Notes: a model not told the origin generated them from the sequence alone. DNA of 64,000 nt from Arenicellales bacterium (GCA_951813075.1 OX638343.1:1461999-1525998); one strand, 5' to 3'. Positions 54,813 through 64,000 are shown, numbered from the stretch's first letter. Made by a program: numbers and translations.

Positions 54813-55988
54813 ATGGATATTCACGAGTATCAAGCCAAGGAAATACTGTCAGATTTTGGTATTTCGATTCCGCGAGGCGGTGTTGCATACAGCCCGGAAC
54901 AAGCGGTATATCGAGCCAATGAAATGGGTGGTGAACAATGGCTCGTCAAAGCACAAATTCATTCTGGGGCACGCGGTAAAGCAGGCGGAATAATTTTCTG
55001 TAATAGTAACGAGGAAATTTGGACTGCGGCGGATAGTCTGTTAGGCAAAAGAATGGTCACTCATCAGACAGGCAGCCAGGGGAAACTTATCCACCGGCTA
55101 TACGTCGAAGAAGCGTTCGAAATTGCCAATGAATACTACATCGGATTCGTTCTCGATAGACAACAGGAGCAGATCGTTGTAGTGGCTTCGGCTCAAGGTG
55201 GTATGGAAATTGAGGAAATTTCCGCATCTGATCCTGATTCAGTTATCCGTACAACGGTTGAGCCCGCAGTTGGAATGCAACCGTTCCAAGCACGGGAGAT
55301 TGCTTTCAGACTAAAGATCAGCAAGCCACTGGTCAGCCAGATGGTGAACATTCTTTTGGGTTGCTATCAGGCAATAATTAATCTGGACGCAACAATGGTC
55401 GAAATTAATCCTTTAGCTGTCATTCAAGGTGGTGGATTGGTGGCGCTGGATGCGAAGATGAGTTTTGATGATAACGCACTTTTTCGTCGACCAAACATTT
55501 CAGAACTGCGCGACAAGTCACAGGAAGATCTTCGCGAAATGAGAGCAGCTGACCGGGGATTGAGTTATGTTGGGCTTGATGGAAATATTGGCTGCATCAT
55601 CAATGGAGCTGGGTTGGCAATGGCAACGATGGACATCATCAAGCAGGCGGGCGGGGAACCCGCAAACTTCCTTGATATAGGCGGCGGCGCATCTCCGGAG
55701 CGCGTAGCGAAAGCATTCAATCTCATCCTCTCCGATGAAAATGTAGAAGCCATTGTTGTCAACATTTTTGCCGGCATTAACCGATGCGACTGGGTTGCTG
55801 AGGGGATTGTCCAAGCTGTCAGCAACATTGATCTGAAAATTCCACTCGTGGTGCGACTCGCAGGAACCAATGTCGAATTGGGTAAGCGAATACTGAAAGA
55901 CAGTGGATATCCAATCATCATGGCAGATACTCTCGAGGAAGCCGCTGAAATGGCAGTTACCTCTTGGCAGAAACAGACAAAACACTAA
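54813..55988 (+). CDS. mtkA: Malate-CoA ligase beta subunit
   Basis: This 391-residue ATP-grasp protein of the succinate-CoA ligase beta family starts [20 protein letters not shown] and carries [16 protein letters not shown] (ATP binding), [10 protein letters not shown] (Mg-binding Asn) and [16 protein letters not shown]. The succinyl-CoA and malyl-CoA ligases are close relatives. Location next to malyl-CoA lyase makes malate-CoA ligase (MtkA) the better call. ATP + malate + CoA give malyl-CoA. The partner alpha subunit starts 11 bases after its stop. Confidence 0.87.
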   Translation: MDIHEYQAKEILSDFGISIPRGGVAYSPEQAVYRANEMGGEQWLVKAQIHSGARGKAGGIIFCNSNEEIWTAADSLLGKRMVTHQTGSQGKLIHRLYVEEAFEIANEYYIGFVLDRQQEQIVVVASAQGGMEIEEISASDPDSVIRTTVEPAVGMQPFQAREIAFRLKISKPLVSQMVNILLGCYQAIINLDATMVEINPLAVIQGGGLVALDAKMSFDDNALFRRPNISELRDKSQEDLREMRAADRGLSYVGLDGNIGCIINGAGLAMATMDIIKQAGGEPANFLDIGGGASPERVAKAFNLILSDENVEAIVVNIFAGINRCDWVAEGIVQAVSNIDLKIPLVVRLAGTNVELGKRILKDSGYPIIMADTLEEAAEMAVTSWQKQTKH

Positions 55989-55999
55989 AGATACTGATT

Positions 56000-56887
56000 G
56001 TGGCAATTCTGATTGACGAAAACACGACTGCCATTGTGCAGGGGTTCACGGGACAGACTGGAACATTTCACTCAATGGAAATGATTGAGTACGGAACCAA
56101 GATCGTAGGAGGGGTCACTCCTGGTAAAGGGGGGACCAAATGTTTGAACAGACCTGTATTTGATACTGTGAAAGAAGCGGTTGAAGAAACCGGAGCGACC
56201 GCCAGCATTTCCTTTGTTCCCCCGCCGTTTGCCGCGGACGGAATCATGGAGGCTGCCGACGCCGGCATCAAATACTGTGTTTGCATCACCGACGGAATAC
56301 CTGCGCAAGACATGATTCGGGTTAAGCGCTACATGCGTCGCTACAAGGCAGAGAACAAAATGGTGCTGACCGGACCGAATTGTGCTGGCACAATCAGTCC
56401 TGGAAAATCAATGTTGGGAATTATGCCCCCACACATCTATATGAAAGGAGAAGTGGGAATCATCGGACGTTCTGGTACATTGGGTTATGAAGCAGCTTCA
56501 CAGTTGAAATCGATGGGAATCGGCGTGTCAACGAGTGTGGGTATTGGTGGCGACCCCATTAACGGAAGTTCCTTCAGAGATCACCTGGCGCGTTTCGAAG
56601 AAGACCCGGAAACGAAGATTGTTGTGTTGATTGGCGAAATCGGAGGTCCCCAGGAATCCAATGCGGCACTTTTCTATAAGGAGAATATGAGTACTCCAGT
56701 AGTTGGCTATATTGCTGGTCTTACAGCACCGAAAGGTCGGCGTATGGGGCATGCAGGAGCTGTTATTTCAGCGTTTGGCGAAAGTGCTGCGGAGAAAGTG
56801 GAAGTTTTTCAGGAATGTGGTATCAAAGTTGTACCGAATCCAGCTCGGTTCGGTCAAACAGTCGCAAGTGTACTGTCTTCTCTCTGA
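56000..56887 (+). CDS. mtkB: Malate-CoA ligase alpha subunit
   Basis: This 295-residue CoA-binding subunit has the Rossmann start VAILIDENTTAIVQGFTGQT GTFHSMEMIEYGTKIVGGVT PGKGG, GPNCAGTISPGKSMLGIMP and the phosphohistidine loop RMGHAGAVISAFG (His251). The start is GTG 56000; an in-frame start upstream at 55964 would overlap mtkA and adds residues not found in the family. With MtkA it forms the malate thiokinase. The annotation as malate rather than succinate ligase follows from the adjacent mcl gene. Confidence 0.87.
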   Translation: MAILIDENTTAIVQGFTGQTGTFHSMEMIEYGTKIVGGVTPGKGGTKCLNRPVFDTVKEAVEETGATASISFVPPPFAADGIMEAADAGIKYCVCITDGIPAQDMIRVKRYMRRYKAENKMVLTGPNCAGTISPGKSMLGIMPPHIYMKGEVGIIGRSGTLGYEAASQLKSMGIGVSTSVGIGGDPINGSSFRDHLARFEEDPETKIVVLIGEIGGPQESNAALFYKENMSTPVVGYIAGLTAPKGRRMGHAGAVISAFGESAAEKVEVFQECGIKVVPNPARFGQTVASVLSSL

Positions 56888-56950
56888 GTTGTTAATCAAC
56901 AAGAAATTTCGAATTCACTCTTTGACAATAATTGAAAACTCCTTCCCGCT

Positions 56951-56972
56951 GCTAGCCCGCCTATCTTACAAA
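56951..56972 (+). repeat. Solo IS1380-type terminal repeat
   Basis: The 22 bases starting GCTAGCCCGCCTATCTTACA match the right IS1380 end (reverse-complemented) at 19 of 22 positions and the left end at 18. No transposase frame or opposite end is nearby, so this is probably a leftover end of a related element or a miniature derivative. Confidence 0.45.
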
Positions 56973-57159
56973 CAGGATTGGAATTCTGGATTCTGCCAGT
57001 CATGGAGCGGGGTAGTTTGCCAATTCTCTCATCTTGCCTGCGTGCCAGTGTCGATACCCCAGCGGAAACAGACCGGTGCGGGTGTCGCTTACTCCCCGGT
57101 CTGTCATCGGCCTTCCCAATAAAATCAAAGGGGTGCTTACAGGCAATACGTTTGCGTAC

Positions 57160-57502
57160 CCTCAACCCTCGCAACCAGCTTGTTACCAGCCATCAAAGTC
57201 CATTGCGTGTTCGCGTATAAACACCGTACCGTTGATCGACGAAGAACCGCCCAGCGCCTTACCCCGGTCATGATTTAGCTGACGACTATTTAACTCGGGC
57301 TCCGGTTCTCTCCCAGATAGACCCAATTGTGCTTTGTACTGTTGAGGATGGACAGAACAGCCGCTGGAATTTTCAACGACAGCGCGTTGTTGTCGGTGCC
57401 TGCTTCGATTAACAATACGTTAGTTCGAACATCAGAACTCAGCCGTTCGGCCAGCACGCACCCTGCTGAGCCCGCGCCGACGACGATATAGTCAAACTTC
57501 AT
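57160..57502 (-). pseudogene. GMC oxidoreductase (choline dehydrogenase-like), N-terminal fragment
   Basis: The minus strand begins MKFDYIVVGAGSAGCVLAER LSSD, the FAD-binding start of GMC dehydrogenases, and runs to [14 protein letters not shown] stop. After a frameshift near 57300 another frame gives [26 protein letters not shown], the next GMC motif, then a TAA. Only about 110 of the usual 530 residues remain. BetA/alcohol-dehydrogenase-type enzymes oxidise choline or alcohols. It lies 400 bases downstream of a BetI-type repressor on the same strand, consistent with a decayed choline-betaine locus. Confidence 0.75.
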
Positions 57503-57915
57503 TCCGAAACCGCGCGTTCATTGAGTGATTTTCCTTCGCTGTGGCAATGTAATGCGGAGCATTTACCAAAATACATACCATTGCATCTGTATATACTGAC
57601 TAATTGTAAAATTATTGACCAATAGTAAGTCTTATTTTGAAGCGTTGATTCTACAGATTTTTGCTTTGCGATGATTTCTCCTTTCACACAGTTTCCTGAA
57701 TTCAGGCGCAGCGCAGCGGTCGCGCCAATTCGCTTTTGCAGGCATGAAGAGTGTGCAGTTACTGGTATGACGTCAGGCAATTTTACCTAGGGTCTGACCT
57801 TGTTGTCGATGAGGTACCGACATTCGAGCATATCCGGGGAAACAAGAGCAAATCTGACACCAATAATTTCGTACAGCTACGGTTGTTGATGTGATTGCCT
57901 CATACTCTTGATCGA
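57503..57915. other. Non-coding gap
   Basis: No supported gene between the GMC relic and the TetR gene; a 93-residue minus-strand frame has no recognisable feature. Confidence 0.35.
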
Positions 57916-58608
57916 TCACTGCTGGAGTACGGACACTGACTTTTCCTTGAACGCCTTGGAACCAAGCGCAATTGTTGCGATACCTTCCATCTTTGATCTG
58001 GCAATTTTATGTTTAGAAGCACTGATCTCGTCATTGGGCAAAAATCTGGAGATCGCATATTCCATTTCGGAAATAGCCACTTTGCTTTCGATTGGCTCGA
58101 CCAGCATACCAGCACGCACCCAGATACCGTCGATCAACACGCCCAGTTGACGCGAAGTTGACTCGGCATCCTCCAAATCCAGAAAATGTTTCAGCTCATG
58201 TTTCAGGTTACTGTAAATGCGTTGGTTACAGGCGATCTTGATTCTCTGACATTGCTTACTATGCGGAACCTCAGAAATAAGCGATATCCATGCCTGACAA
58301 ACACGCTGATTGAATATAGTTTCAAAAAAGTTGGCGACAATAATCGCCCAAAGCCTTTCGTAAGGTGTTTCTGCGTATTTGCACAATTCAATGAACGATT
58401 CACTCAGTAAAGAATTAGACCTGCGAAACACCGCTTCCAGCAACGTACCCTTGTCCTTGAAGTGATGGAGCACAACGCCTTTCGAAACTCCGGCGATTTC
58501 ACCGACCTTGTCCAATGTAGTTCTGCGCAATCCATAGCGAATTACCGCCTCGAAAGCCGCGCGGGACAACTCATCGCGCCTGATAGTCTGAATGGAGCTA
58601 TATCGCAT
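57916..58608 (-). CDS. betI: TetR-family repressor, BetI-like
   Basis: This 230-residue TetR regulator starts MRYSSIQTIRRDELSRAAFE and has the HTH TTLDKVGEIAGVSKGVVLHH FKDKGTLLEAVF (about residues 28-60). The overall length and the FLDLEDAESTSRQLGVLIDG IWVRAGML segment agree with BetI. BetI represses choline uptake and oxidation genes until choline appears. ATG 58608 is preferred to the in-frame start at 58626. Its former target may be the adjacent GMC relic. The assignment to BetI rather than another TetR is moderate. Confidence 0.72.
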   Translation of the reverse strand: MRYSSIQTIRRDELSRAAFEAVIRYGLRRTTLDKVGEIAGVSKGVVLHHFKDKGTLLEAVFRRSNSLLSESFIELCKYAETPYERLWAIIVANFFETIFNQRVCQAWISLISEVPHSKQCQRIKIACNQRIYSNLKHELKHFLDLEDAESTSRQLGVLIDGIWVRAGMLVEPIESKVAISEMEYAISRFLPNDEISASKHKIARSKMEGIATIALGSKAFKEKSVSVLQQ

Positions 58609-58844
58609 TGTGTACTTCCCTTTCATTGAAAATTGTAGGATTTCTGTTGTAGGTTGTGCGTGGACACCGCATTTGCTTTGAACCCTGCAAATGTTGGTTT
58701 GCTCCTTGAGATACTCTGAGACATGTCGCCGCGAGCGTAATATCAGTTCCGAACTGAATGTCTATTTGGCAAAGTGTTGCCATTATCTGCACTCAATTCC
58801 CAGCAACTTCGACTGTTCGGATGTAATCAAACTCATACCAAGCA

Positions 58845-59483
58845 TCAATATTCTGGATTCGCGATCCACGTTTCGTAAACTAGCTGCACGCTGGGACGCT
58901 GCAAAACGACGTCCGCGATTCGCTTGACATTGGAAAATTCAGCAATTGATGGATGTCCCTTGGCCGATCGCAACCAGGTAGTCAGCATGAACAGATAAAT
59001 GTCAACAACGCTGAAACGATCGCCGAGCACCCATTGGTTCTCGCCAATTTGATCGTCGATCACATGCCAAGTCTCTCTTAGCCGCCGAATACCGCGTTGC
59101 TGCGCACTCGGCTCATCCGCCGGTGTGTCGACAAAACGGTCCGGGTAATATGTCAGTTGAAATGCATTCTGAACGGAATTGGAGAAATAGACGAGCGTCT
59201 GCAAAAAGAGCGCCCGATCCGAATCATCAACATTCGGTGCTAAACGCGATTCGGGATGCCGATCGCACAAAAACACAGCGATCGCTGCGCATTCGTACAT
59301 TGCACCACCTTCCCATAGCAGAACCGGCACCCATCCGTTGGGATTAATTGCCAGTTGCTCACGTGGACGGGGTTTATCCATTTCAACTGACGTGTGAATT
59401 AATTCATACGGTGCGCCAATCTCCTCCAGTATAGCCCTCACACCCATGGACGCACTTTTTGGAGCGTAGAATAGTTTGTACAT
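58845..59483 (-). CDS. Glutathione S-transferase family protein
   Basis: This 212-residue GST has an N-terminal thioredoxin-like domain (MYKLFYAPKSASMGVRAILE, NPNGWVPVLLWEGGAMYECA AIAVFL with the cis-Pro and the E-[ST/C]-A glutathione site). The C-terminal helical domain has NQWVLGDRFSVVDIYLFMLT T, the N-capping/hydrophobic staple region. Such proteins conjugate or isomerise with glutathione. A possible small membrane peptide gene lies 40 bases upstream on the same strand. Confidence 0.83.
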   Translation of the reverse strand: MYKLFYAPKSASMGVRAILEEIGAPYELIHTSVEMDKPRPREQLAINPNGWVPVLLWEGGAMYECAAIAVFLCDRHPESRLAPNVDDSDRALFLQTLVYFSNSVQNAFQLTYYPDRFVDTPADEPSAQQRGIRRLRETWHVIDDQIGENQWVLGDRFSVVDIYLFMLTTWLRSAKGHPSIAEFSNVKRIADVVLQRPSVQLVYETWIANPEY

Positions 59484-59523
59484 ATATTCAAATCTCTGTA
59501 AGTTAAGGGGTCAACACGACGAC

Positions 59524-59613
59524 TTATTCAACTTCGTTACACCAAGCAACGACACCACCTGATACCATCCAGAAGAATGAGACAAGCACTGCGGAATTTG
59601 GATGTTTGTTCAT
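59524..59613 (-). CDS. Possible 29-residue membrane peptide
   Basis: A minus-strand frame reads MNKHPNSAVLVSFFWMVSGG and then VVAWCNEVE. One hydrophobic span (residues 8-24) is flanked by a positive N-terminus and an acidic C-terminus, which fits a small single-span membrane protein. A strong GGGAGG ribosome-binding stretch stands four to eight bases before the ATG. It lies just upstream of the GST gene, same strand, 40-base gap. No family is known to me; it may be spurious. Confidence 0.35.
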   Translation of the reverse strand: MNKHPNSAVLVSFFWMVSGGVVAWCNEVE

Positions 59614-60660
59614 TTTCCCTCCCTTTGATGAAGCGCTGTATTTGAATTGGCCTCGCTGCTATTAATAATTTAGATTCACAGATAACTTACTATTGGATAG
59701 TTTTTTGTTTCTTTGGTTAGTTTATTTTACTCATTTAGGCATCTACGTTGGCGCAAAATTCTGATTGTCGCCAGACACCGGTCTTTATTGAATTTATGAA
59801 TGTCCTGATGATGAACCAGTACAGCTGATATTCGAAAATATGATTTGAGATTTCGTTTCGTCTTCGTATGATTCTCTTGCGTACATAGTTCTTGCCGGCA
59901 AACAACTTGCGACGGGTCCTAAATGTGGAGAACTTCGCGTTTTCCCTGAAAATTTCCGGTGAACGTCAATCCGCGATCAACAAATCAATGAAAGAGGGAA
60001 ATGATGATCAGTTGCGGCAAAAACACGAACAATTCCGACTCGACTCGTTCGTCAGCTGTTTCAGACTAAAAAAACTGGATCACGAAATATTTATTCTTCG
60101 TTGACAATTTCTGTTTCTATGCCGGAATGTGTGACAATTTCGAAGAAAGTCTGCTTCCTGCCGAACGCCCGGACATGCACAATTACCTTAAATGCTAGCC
60201 ATTTGGTGCGACGGCACTGATATTGCCGCAGAATTCTGGTAACGAGGCGAAACTAGAGCCATGTGTATTGCAGACCGAATCGATGCTGGCACAGTCTGCA
60301 TCAACTGCTATTTCAATGCCACCACCCTATCGTCGGTCGGTAACTTCAGGCAGTCAGGTTAGGGTCGTAAAAACGGATGGAAAAGTATGCTTCGCTATAT
60401 ACAAACCAAGTCAATTTGGCTGTCCACCAACCCTGACCAGCCTAACCCGTTTCCCGAGTGGACTCGAAAACGATGTCAATTGACTTTCTGACATCCAATC
60501 GAGCCGAACACCTCAAAGACAGGATAGTTGCCAGGAAAATGGAATATTATCTGCAAGATTTTGTCGGCCAATCTCGCTAACAGATCAGATTAACATTACC
60601 ACATCAATTTGATTTCGATGCAACTCTATCAACCAACCTCTTCCAGCAGTGTGTCAAATT
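59614..60660. other. About 1 kb without a clear gene
   Basis: Open frames at 59892-60104 and 60223-60483 exist but have no domain, poor starts and uneven composition. The region should contain the promoters of the GST side (minus) and of the Ldh gene (plus). Confidence 0.3.
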
Positions 60661-61719
60661 ATGAAAGAACCATCGTCCAAACTCGAATTTGATGGAAAAA
60701 GAATCAACATATCATCCGATCAGGCAAAGTCCGTAATTACAGAGATTTTCCAAAACATCGGTTGTGATGAGAACACCGCAACGATTGTTGCGGAGCATCT
60801 TGTCGATACCAGTCTATGCGGAATGGAAAGTCACGGGGTGATGCGCACACTTCAGTATGCGGAGCAGATGCAGACGGGCTATTTGAACCCGCGCGCACAA
60901 CCGTGGTTGGATATATCCGATAGCCGCAATGAATTTGTTGATGGTGATGGTGGAATCGGGATTCCAGCAATGCAGATGGCCTATGAGCGCGGAATGATCC
61001 GCTCGGAAGAGTCCGGAATTTCGTCGATTTCAGTGCTGAATACCGGTCATACCGGGCGACTCGGCGCCTTTGCAGAAGCGGCGGCAGAAAAGGGGTTTCT
61101 CACCTTATGTTTCGGTGGGGGAAATCACAAAAACTGGAAGCAGGTCGCACCCCACGGTGGATCACGAGCGATCCTGCCGACAAACCCCTGGTGCATCGGA
61201 ATGCCCGGTGGGGAACTGGGACCCGTGGTTGTAGACTTCGCCACCTCAAAAATCGCCGGAGGCTGGATCTATGCAGCGCGTTCGGCCGGTGCACGTCTGC
61301 CCGATGATTGTCTGATTGATCGAGACGGCAACCCGACCAATGATCCGGAGGATTACTTTAACGGTGGCGCTATTCTTCCGGCAGGAGGGCACAAGGGTTA
61401 TAGCCTGGCATTGATCGGTGAATTAGTTGCAGAAGCACTGCTTGGACCGACCAGGACAGAGTGTAACTGGCTGGTGATAACGTTTGACACAACGAATCTG
61501 CGGTCCTGCTCACAAGTCGAAAAAGCTGCTGAAGAAGTGCTGGAAGAGTTGCGAAACTGTCCGCCCGCCCCTGGATTTGAGCGAGTGGAAATCCCGGGTG
61601 AACGAGAGCGCAGCCATAAACAGATAAGTAATGGATGGGTCGCAGTGCCTGAGCGTACATGGCAGCAAATCTGTGATCTTCATGAAAACGTCACCGAAAC
61701 TCACCATCCACTGGTCTGA
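60661..61719 (+). CDS. Ldh-family (malate/L-lactate/ureidoglycolate) dehydrogenase
   Basis: This 352-residue NAD(P)-dependent dehydrogenase of the Ldh_2/YiaK family has VDTSLCGMESHGVMRTLQYA (catalytic His in SHG), GHTGRLGAFAEAAAEKGFLT, GSRAILPTNPWCIGMPG and GGAILPAGGHKGYSLALIGE. Members oxidise malate, lactate, sulfolactate or ureidoglycolate. A GTG at 60649 is an alternative start. It is monocistronic here. Substrate is not predictable from sequence, but malate use would fit the neighbouring malyl-CoA genes. Confidence 0.83.
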   Translation: MKEPSSKLEFDGKRINISSDQAKSVITEIFQNIGCDENTATIVAEHLVDTSLCGMESHGVMRTLQYAEQMQTGYLNPRAQPWLDISDSRNEFVDGDGGIGIPAMQMAYERGMIRSEESGISSISVLNTGHTGRLGAFAEAAAEKGFLTLCFGGGNHKNWKQVAPHGGSRAILPTNPWCIGMPGGELGPVVVDFATSKIAGGWIYAARSAGARLPDDCLIDRDGNPTNDPEDYFNGGAILPAGGHKGYSLALIGELVAEALLGPTRTECNWLVITFDTTNLRSCSQVEKAAEEVLEELRNCPPAPGFERVEIPGERERSHKQISNGWVAVPERTWQQICDLHENVTETHHPLV

Positions 61720-62627
61720 GATTTTTCTGCCGCGCTTGATGCGACGGAAGTCACCAGGTAGTCTGGCCGGAACAGAAGTTGATAACAATTGGAAACCTTC
61801 GGGTCCCGAAGAATAACCCACTGATCAATCGGTCTGGGTGGAATGTCAACAGTCCGGTAAAGACAGCACCAATGAGTAACATGCGATCATCCTGAAAACA
61901 AGTACCCATCGGCGTCGCTTGCAAATTATCACACCCGCAAAAACAATTGACAGCATTGTAAGAGCGCAGTGCGTGTGAATCCGACTGCAACTTCTTTAAC
62001 GGAACTTGTCGTACAGCATTCGTGTTTCATAATTGTGCACATACAGAAGGTATTTGCACAACGGATTTCTTCCATTCTCGATGGTATCCGAGCGCTGATC
62101 GAAAGTCTTTCTGGCCTCGCAATTCCTGCATTCAAGGTGTGAACAGCAGTTTGAACCATCGTCTGAGATGATAGCGTCAAATCACGGGCTTCAGAATGGG
62201 AGTCCCCTGCAATTATGTCGTAGACTTTTCATCTCATAGGTATAATACCCACCGTATTCGGCACATGGACAATCTTGCCAGTAAAGGAAAGGAGTTCCTT
62301 ATGCATGCTGTTGACAAACTAACCTTGGAAGCACGCGCGGTTGATTTTGATGTGCTGGAATTCAACTGGATATATCACGGTCAGCTACAAACCGACAAAC
62401 AAGCCATGCAGTGAAATGATTTGTCTGGCGATTGACCCGAAAAGGTTCGATTCGCCGCGCGCGTTTAGGAATAGCCCGTAATACTCGCGCCTCCTCGGGA
62501 CGGAATTCTTGATCTCGAAGAGGTTCCGACCAACAGGATGAAACTACATCGTTACCAACTTTTGATAAATTTGATTGTGAATGATATATAAAACACTGCA
62601 AACCAAAGCCCATGAGGGAGACAGTTG
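61720..62627. other. Intergenic region before the cytochrome oxidase operon
   Basis: No supported gene. A 37-residue frame (62301-62414, MHAVDKLTLEARAVDFDVLE) has an AAGGAG six bases before its ATG but no family resemblance. The last 150 bases should contain the coxB promoter. Confidence 0.3.
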
Positions 62628-63755
62628 ATGTCAAGAGTATTTTTCAGACTCCGAAACCTGTTGCGATTCGCAGTGACCGCAGTCGCGTTTTTACCTTTCA
62701 GTGCCTATTCGGAATGGGGGCTTAACCTCCCGCCGCCATCTACATCCATTGCCGGTCGAATCCTGGACCTGCATAACGCAATCATGTTGGTCTGTCTGGT
62801 AATCTTCATAGTCGTATTCGGTGTCATGTTCTATTCGCTTTATGCGCATCGCAAAAGCCGAGGACATAAGGCGCATCAATTCAGTCACAACTCGAAACTG
62901 GAGGTAGTCTGGACCGTCATTCCTTTCCTGATTCTGGTTGGAATGGCAATCCCCTCAACCGCGACACTGCTTTTCATGGAAGACACGACGGACTCCGACC
63001 TGACCGTCAAAATTACCGGCTATCAATGGAAATGGCAGTACGAGTATCTCGAACATGACATCAGTTTCTTCAGCAATCTATCCACACCTCGCGCACAGAT
63101 TGAGAACCGCGAGCCCAAAGGCGAGCACTACCTGCTTGAAGTCGACAAGCCAGTGGTATTGCCTGCCAATCGAAAAATTCGTTTTCTACTCACTTCCAAC
63201 GATGTGATTCACGCCTGGTGGATTCCGAAATTTGGTGTCAAGAAGGACGCTATTCCATTTTATATCAACGAATTCTGGGCGAATATCGACGAACCAGGTG
63301 ACTATCGCGGACAGTGTGCGGAGCTATGCGGAAAAGATCATGGATTCATGCCAATCGTCGCAAACGTGATGGCAGCCGAAGATTTCGACGCATGGGTGGT
63401 GGATCAACAGGCCATGAAAGTCGCCTCGGCAGGAGAAGCCGACCGTACCTGGACCATGGATGAACTGATGGTACATGGCCAGGAAGTTTATTTTCAGTGC
63501 ATTGCCTGTCACGGAGATCAGGGACAGGGCGTGCCCCCGACATTTCCACCACTGACCGGTGGCGCTGTTACCACCGGTCCCATTGAGGAACATATCAACG
63601 TCGTCATGAACGGTCGACCGAATACCACAATGGTTGCGTTCAAGGATCAGCTCAGCGATGCGGATATCGCGGCTGTCATCACCTACGAACGCAATGCGCT
63701 TGGCAACAGTATGGGTGACCTTGTCCAACCATCCGAAATCAAAGCCTTGCGCTAG
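62628..63755 (+). CDS. coxB: Cytochrome c oxidase subunit II with cytochrome c domain
   Basis: This 375-residue subunit has a signal/first hydrophobic segment (residues 8-26), two membrane spans (about 45-70 and 90-115), and a periplasmic CuA domain: His195 (DVIHAWWIP), Cys230, Cys234, His238 and Met241 (CAELCGKDHGFM), plus a conserved WKWQYEY. A C-terminal cytochrome c domain has the heme site C291-x-x-C294-H295 (CIACHG), with a distal Met candidate in the tail (GRPNTTMVAF). It accepts electrons from cytochrome c and passes them to subunit I. ATG 62628 follows a GGGAGACAG ribosome-binding region. First gene of the cox operon. Confidence 0.93.
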   Translation: MSRVFFRLRNLLRFAVTAVAFLPFSAYSEWGLNLPPPSTSIAGRILDLHNAIMLVCLVIFIVVFGVMFYSLYAHRKSRGHKAHQFSHNSKLEVVWTVIPFLILVGMAIPSTATLLFMEDTTDSDLTVKITGYQWKWQYEYLEHDISFFSNLSTPRAQIENREPKGEHYLLEVDKPVVLPANRKIRFLLTSNDVIHAWWIPKFGVKKDAIPFYINEFWANIDEPGDYRGQCAELCGKDHGFMPIVANVMAAEDFDAWVVDQQAMKVASAGEADRTWTMDELMVHGQEVYFQCIACHGDQGQGVPPTFPPLTGGAVTTGPIEEHINVVMNGRPNTTMVAFKDQLSDADIAAVITYERNALGNSMGDLVQPSEIKALR

Positions 63756-63810
63756 ATCAACGAATCAGTAAACAGACTATTGTCTTTTAGAATTTTCAGG
63801 TAACCAAACT

Positions 63811-64000
63811 ATGTCAGTTGCACATACCGAAACTCACGATCACCACGATCATCGTCCTTCCGGCGTCATGCGTTGGCTGACCACCACCAACCACAAGGAT
63901 ATCGGAACCATGTATCTGATATTCTCGCTGATGATGTTTTTCGTCGGTGGAGTGATGGCACTTGCCATACGCGCTGAATTGTTCCAACCCGGTTTGCAGT
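63811..64000 (+). CDS. coxA: Cytochrome c oxidase subunit I, 5' part
   Basis: The window ends after about 63 residues. They read [63 protein letters not shown], the standard N-terminus of aa3-type subunit I ([12 protein letters not shown], then the first span, then RAELFQPG). It starts 55 bases after coxB and is incomplete because it runs off the window. Confidence 0.93.
   Translation, partial: MSVAHTETHDHHDHRPSGVMRWLTTTNHKDIGTMYLIFSLMMFFVGGVMALAIRAELFQPGLQ

Noticed and set aside
54813..56887. sucC-sucD (succinyl-CoA synthetase) as the identity of the ligase pair
   Set aside because: The subunits are close homologues, but the directly upstream malyl-CoA lyase gene makes malate-CoA ligase more likely; the TCA enzyme would usually lie with sucAB.
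59892..60483. Two plus-strand frames of 70 and 86 residues
   Set aside because: No recognisable motif and no convincing ribosome-binding site; composition like intergenic DNA.
62196..62414. 72-residue frame with internal ATG 62301 and good AAGGAG
   Set aside because: The ribosome-binding site is attractive but the peptide matches nothing and is not followed by a co-directional gene within an operon distance; kept only as a note in the gap entry.

Overview
The window looks like the chromosome of a moderate-GC proteobacterium. A gammaproteobacterium, probably marine or host-associated, is my best inference. It rests on an aa3-type cytochrome oxidase with a cytochrome c domain fused to subunit II, a ProVWX betaine importer, PtrB, ArgE and a PotABCD-type importer. 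No rRNA or marker gene is present to settle this. Intact metabolic blocks alternate with accessory stretches full of insertion-sequence remnants, toxin-antitoxin modules and genes broken by one stop or frameshift. That is typical of a genome that is taking in and losing DNA.

Layout. 1-4.9 kb is accessory: a DUF433 remnant, an intact Xre/RES toxin-antitoxin pair behind a long palindrome, a dead IS1634-like transposase and pieces of two acyl-CoA synthetase genes. 5.1-15.1 kb is a coherent catabolic locus: a divergent RpiR regulator, then a polyamine-type ABC importer (binding protein, ATPase, two permeases), a P1/DmpA-family aminopeptidase, a class III aminotransferase and the two subunits of an N,N-dimethylformamidase-like amidohydrolase. 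A NYN-domain gene follows.

15.9-35.6 kb reads as a genomic island. A broken copy of a tRNA 3' end lies at 15.9 kb and the intact tRNA(CAU) at 35.6 kb. Between them are a methyltransferase, a GNAT enzyme, decayed DUF433/DUF5615 and HigBA modules, IS1595 and Tn5/IS4 fragments, a two-gene Eco57I-type methyltransferase plus PLD-SNF2 helicase module (the main candidate defence system), an ImmA/IrrE-DUF4411 pair with a nonsense codon, a large serine recombinase tail, an intact HigBA pair and an IS91 remnant.

35.9-44.8 kb is housekeeping: enoyl-CoA hydratase, ArgE-like M20 hydrolase, AI-2E family transporter, oligopeptidase B and the proXVW operon. 45.8-53.6 kb is accessory again: a complete IS1380 element, a DUF2188 protein, an AlbA_2/RecG-like gene with one stop, an IS110 fragment, an EamA transporter and an ArsR-type regulator, with two diverged copies of a ~105-bp repeat. 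53.7-56.9 kb carries malyl-CoA lyase and both malate-CoA ligase subunits, the C1/glyoxylate arm of the serine cycle. 57.2-61.7 kb holds a dead GMC dehydrogenase fragment, a BetI-like repressor, a glutathione S-transferase, a possible 29-residue membrane peptide and an Ldh-family dehydrogenase. The window ends inside the cytochrome c oxidase operon (coxB, start of coxA).

Functional reading: amide/amine uptake and hydrolysis (which would release formate and an amine), betaine import and malyl-CoA chemistry suggest use of small methylated or formylated nitrogen compounds. This link is inferred from gene content only.
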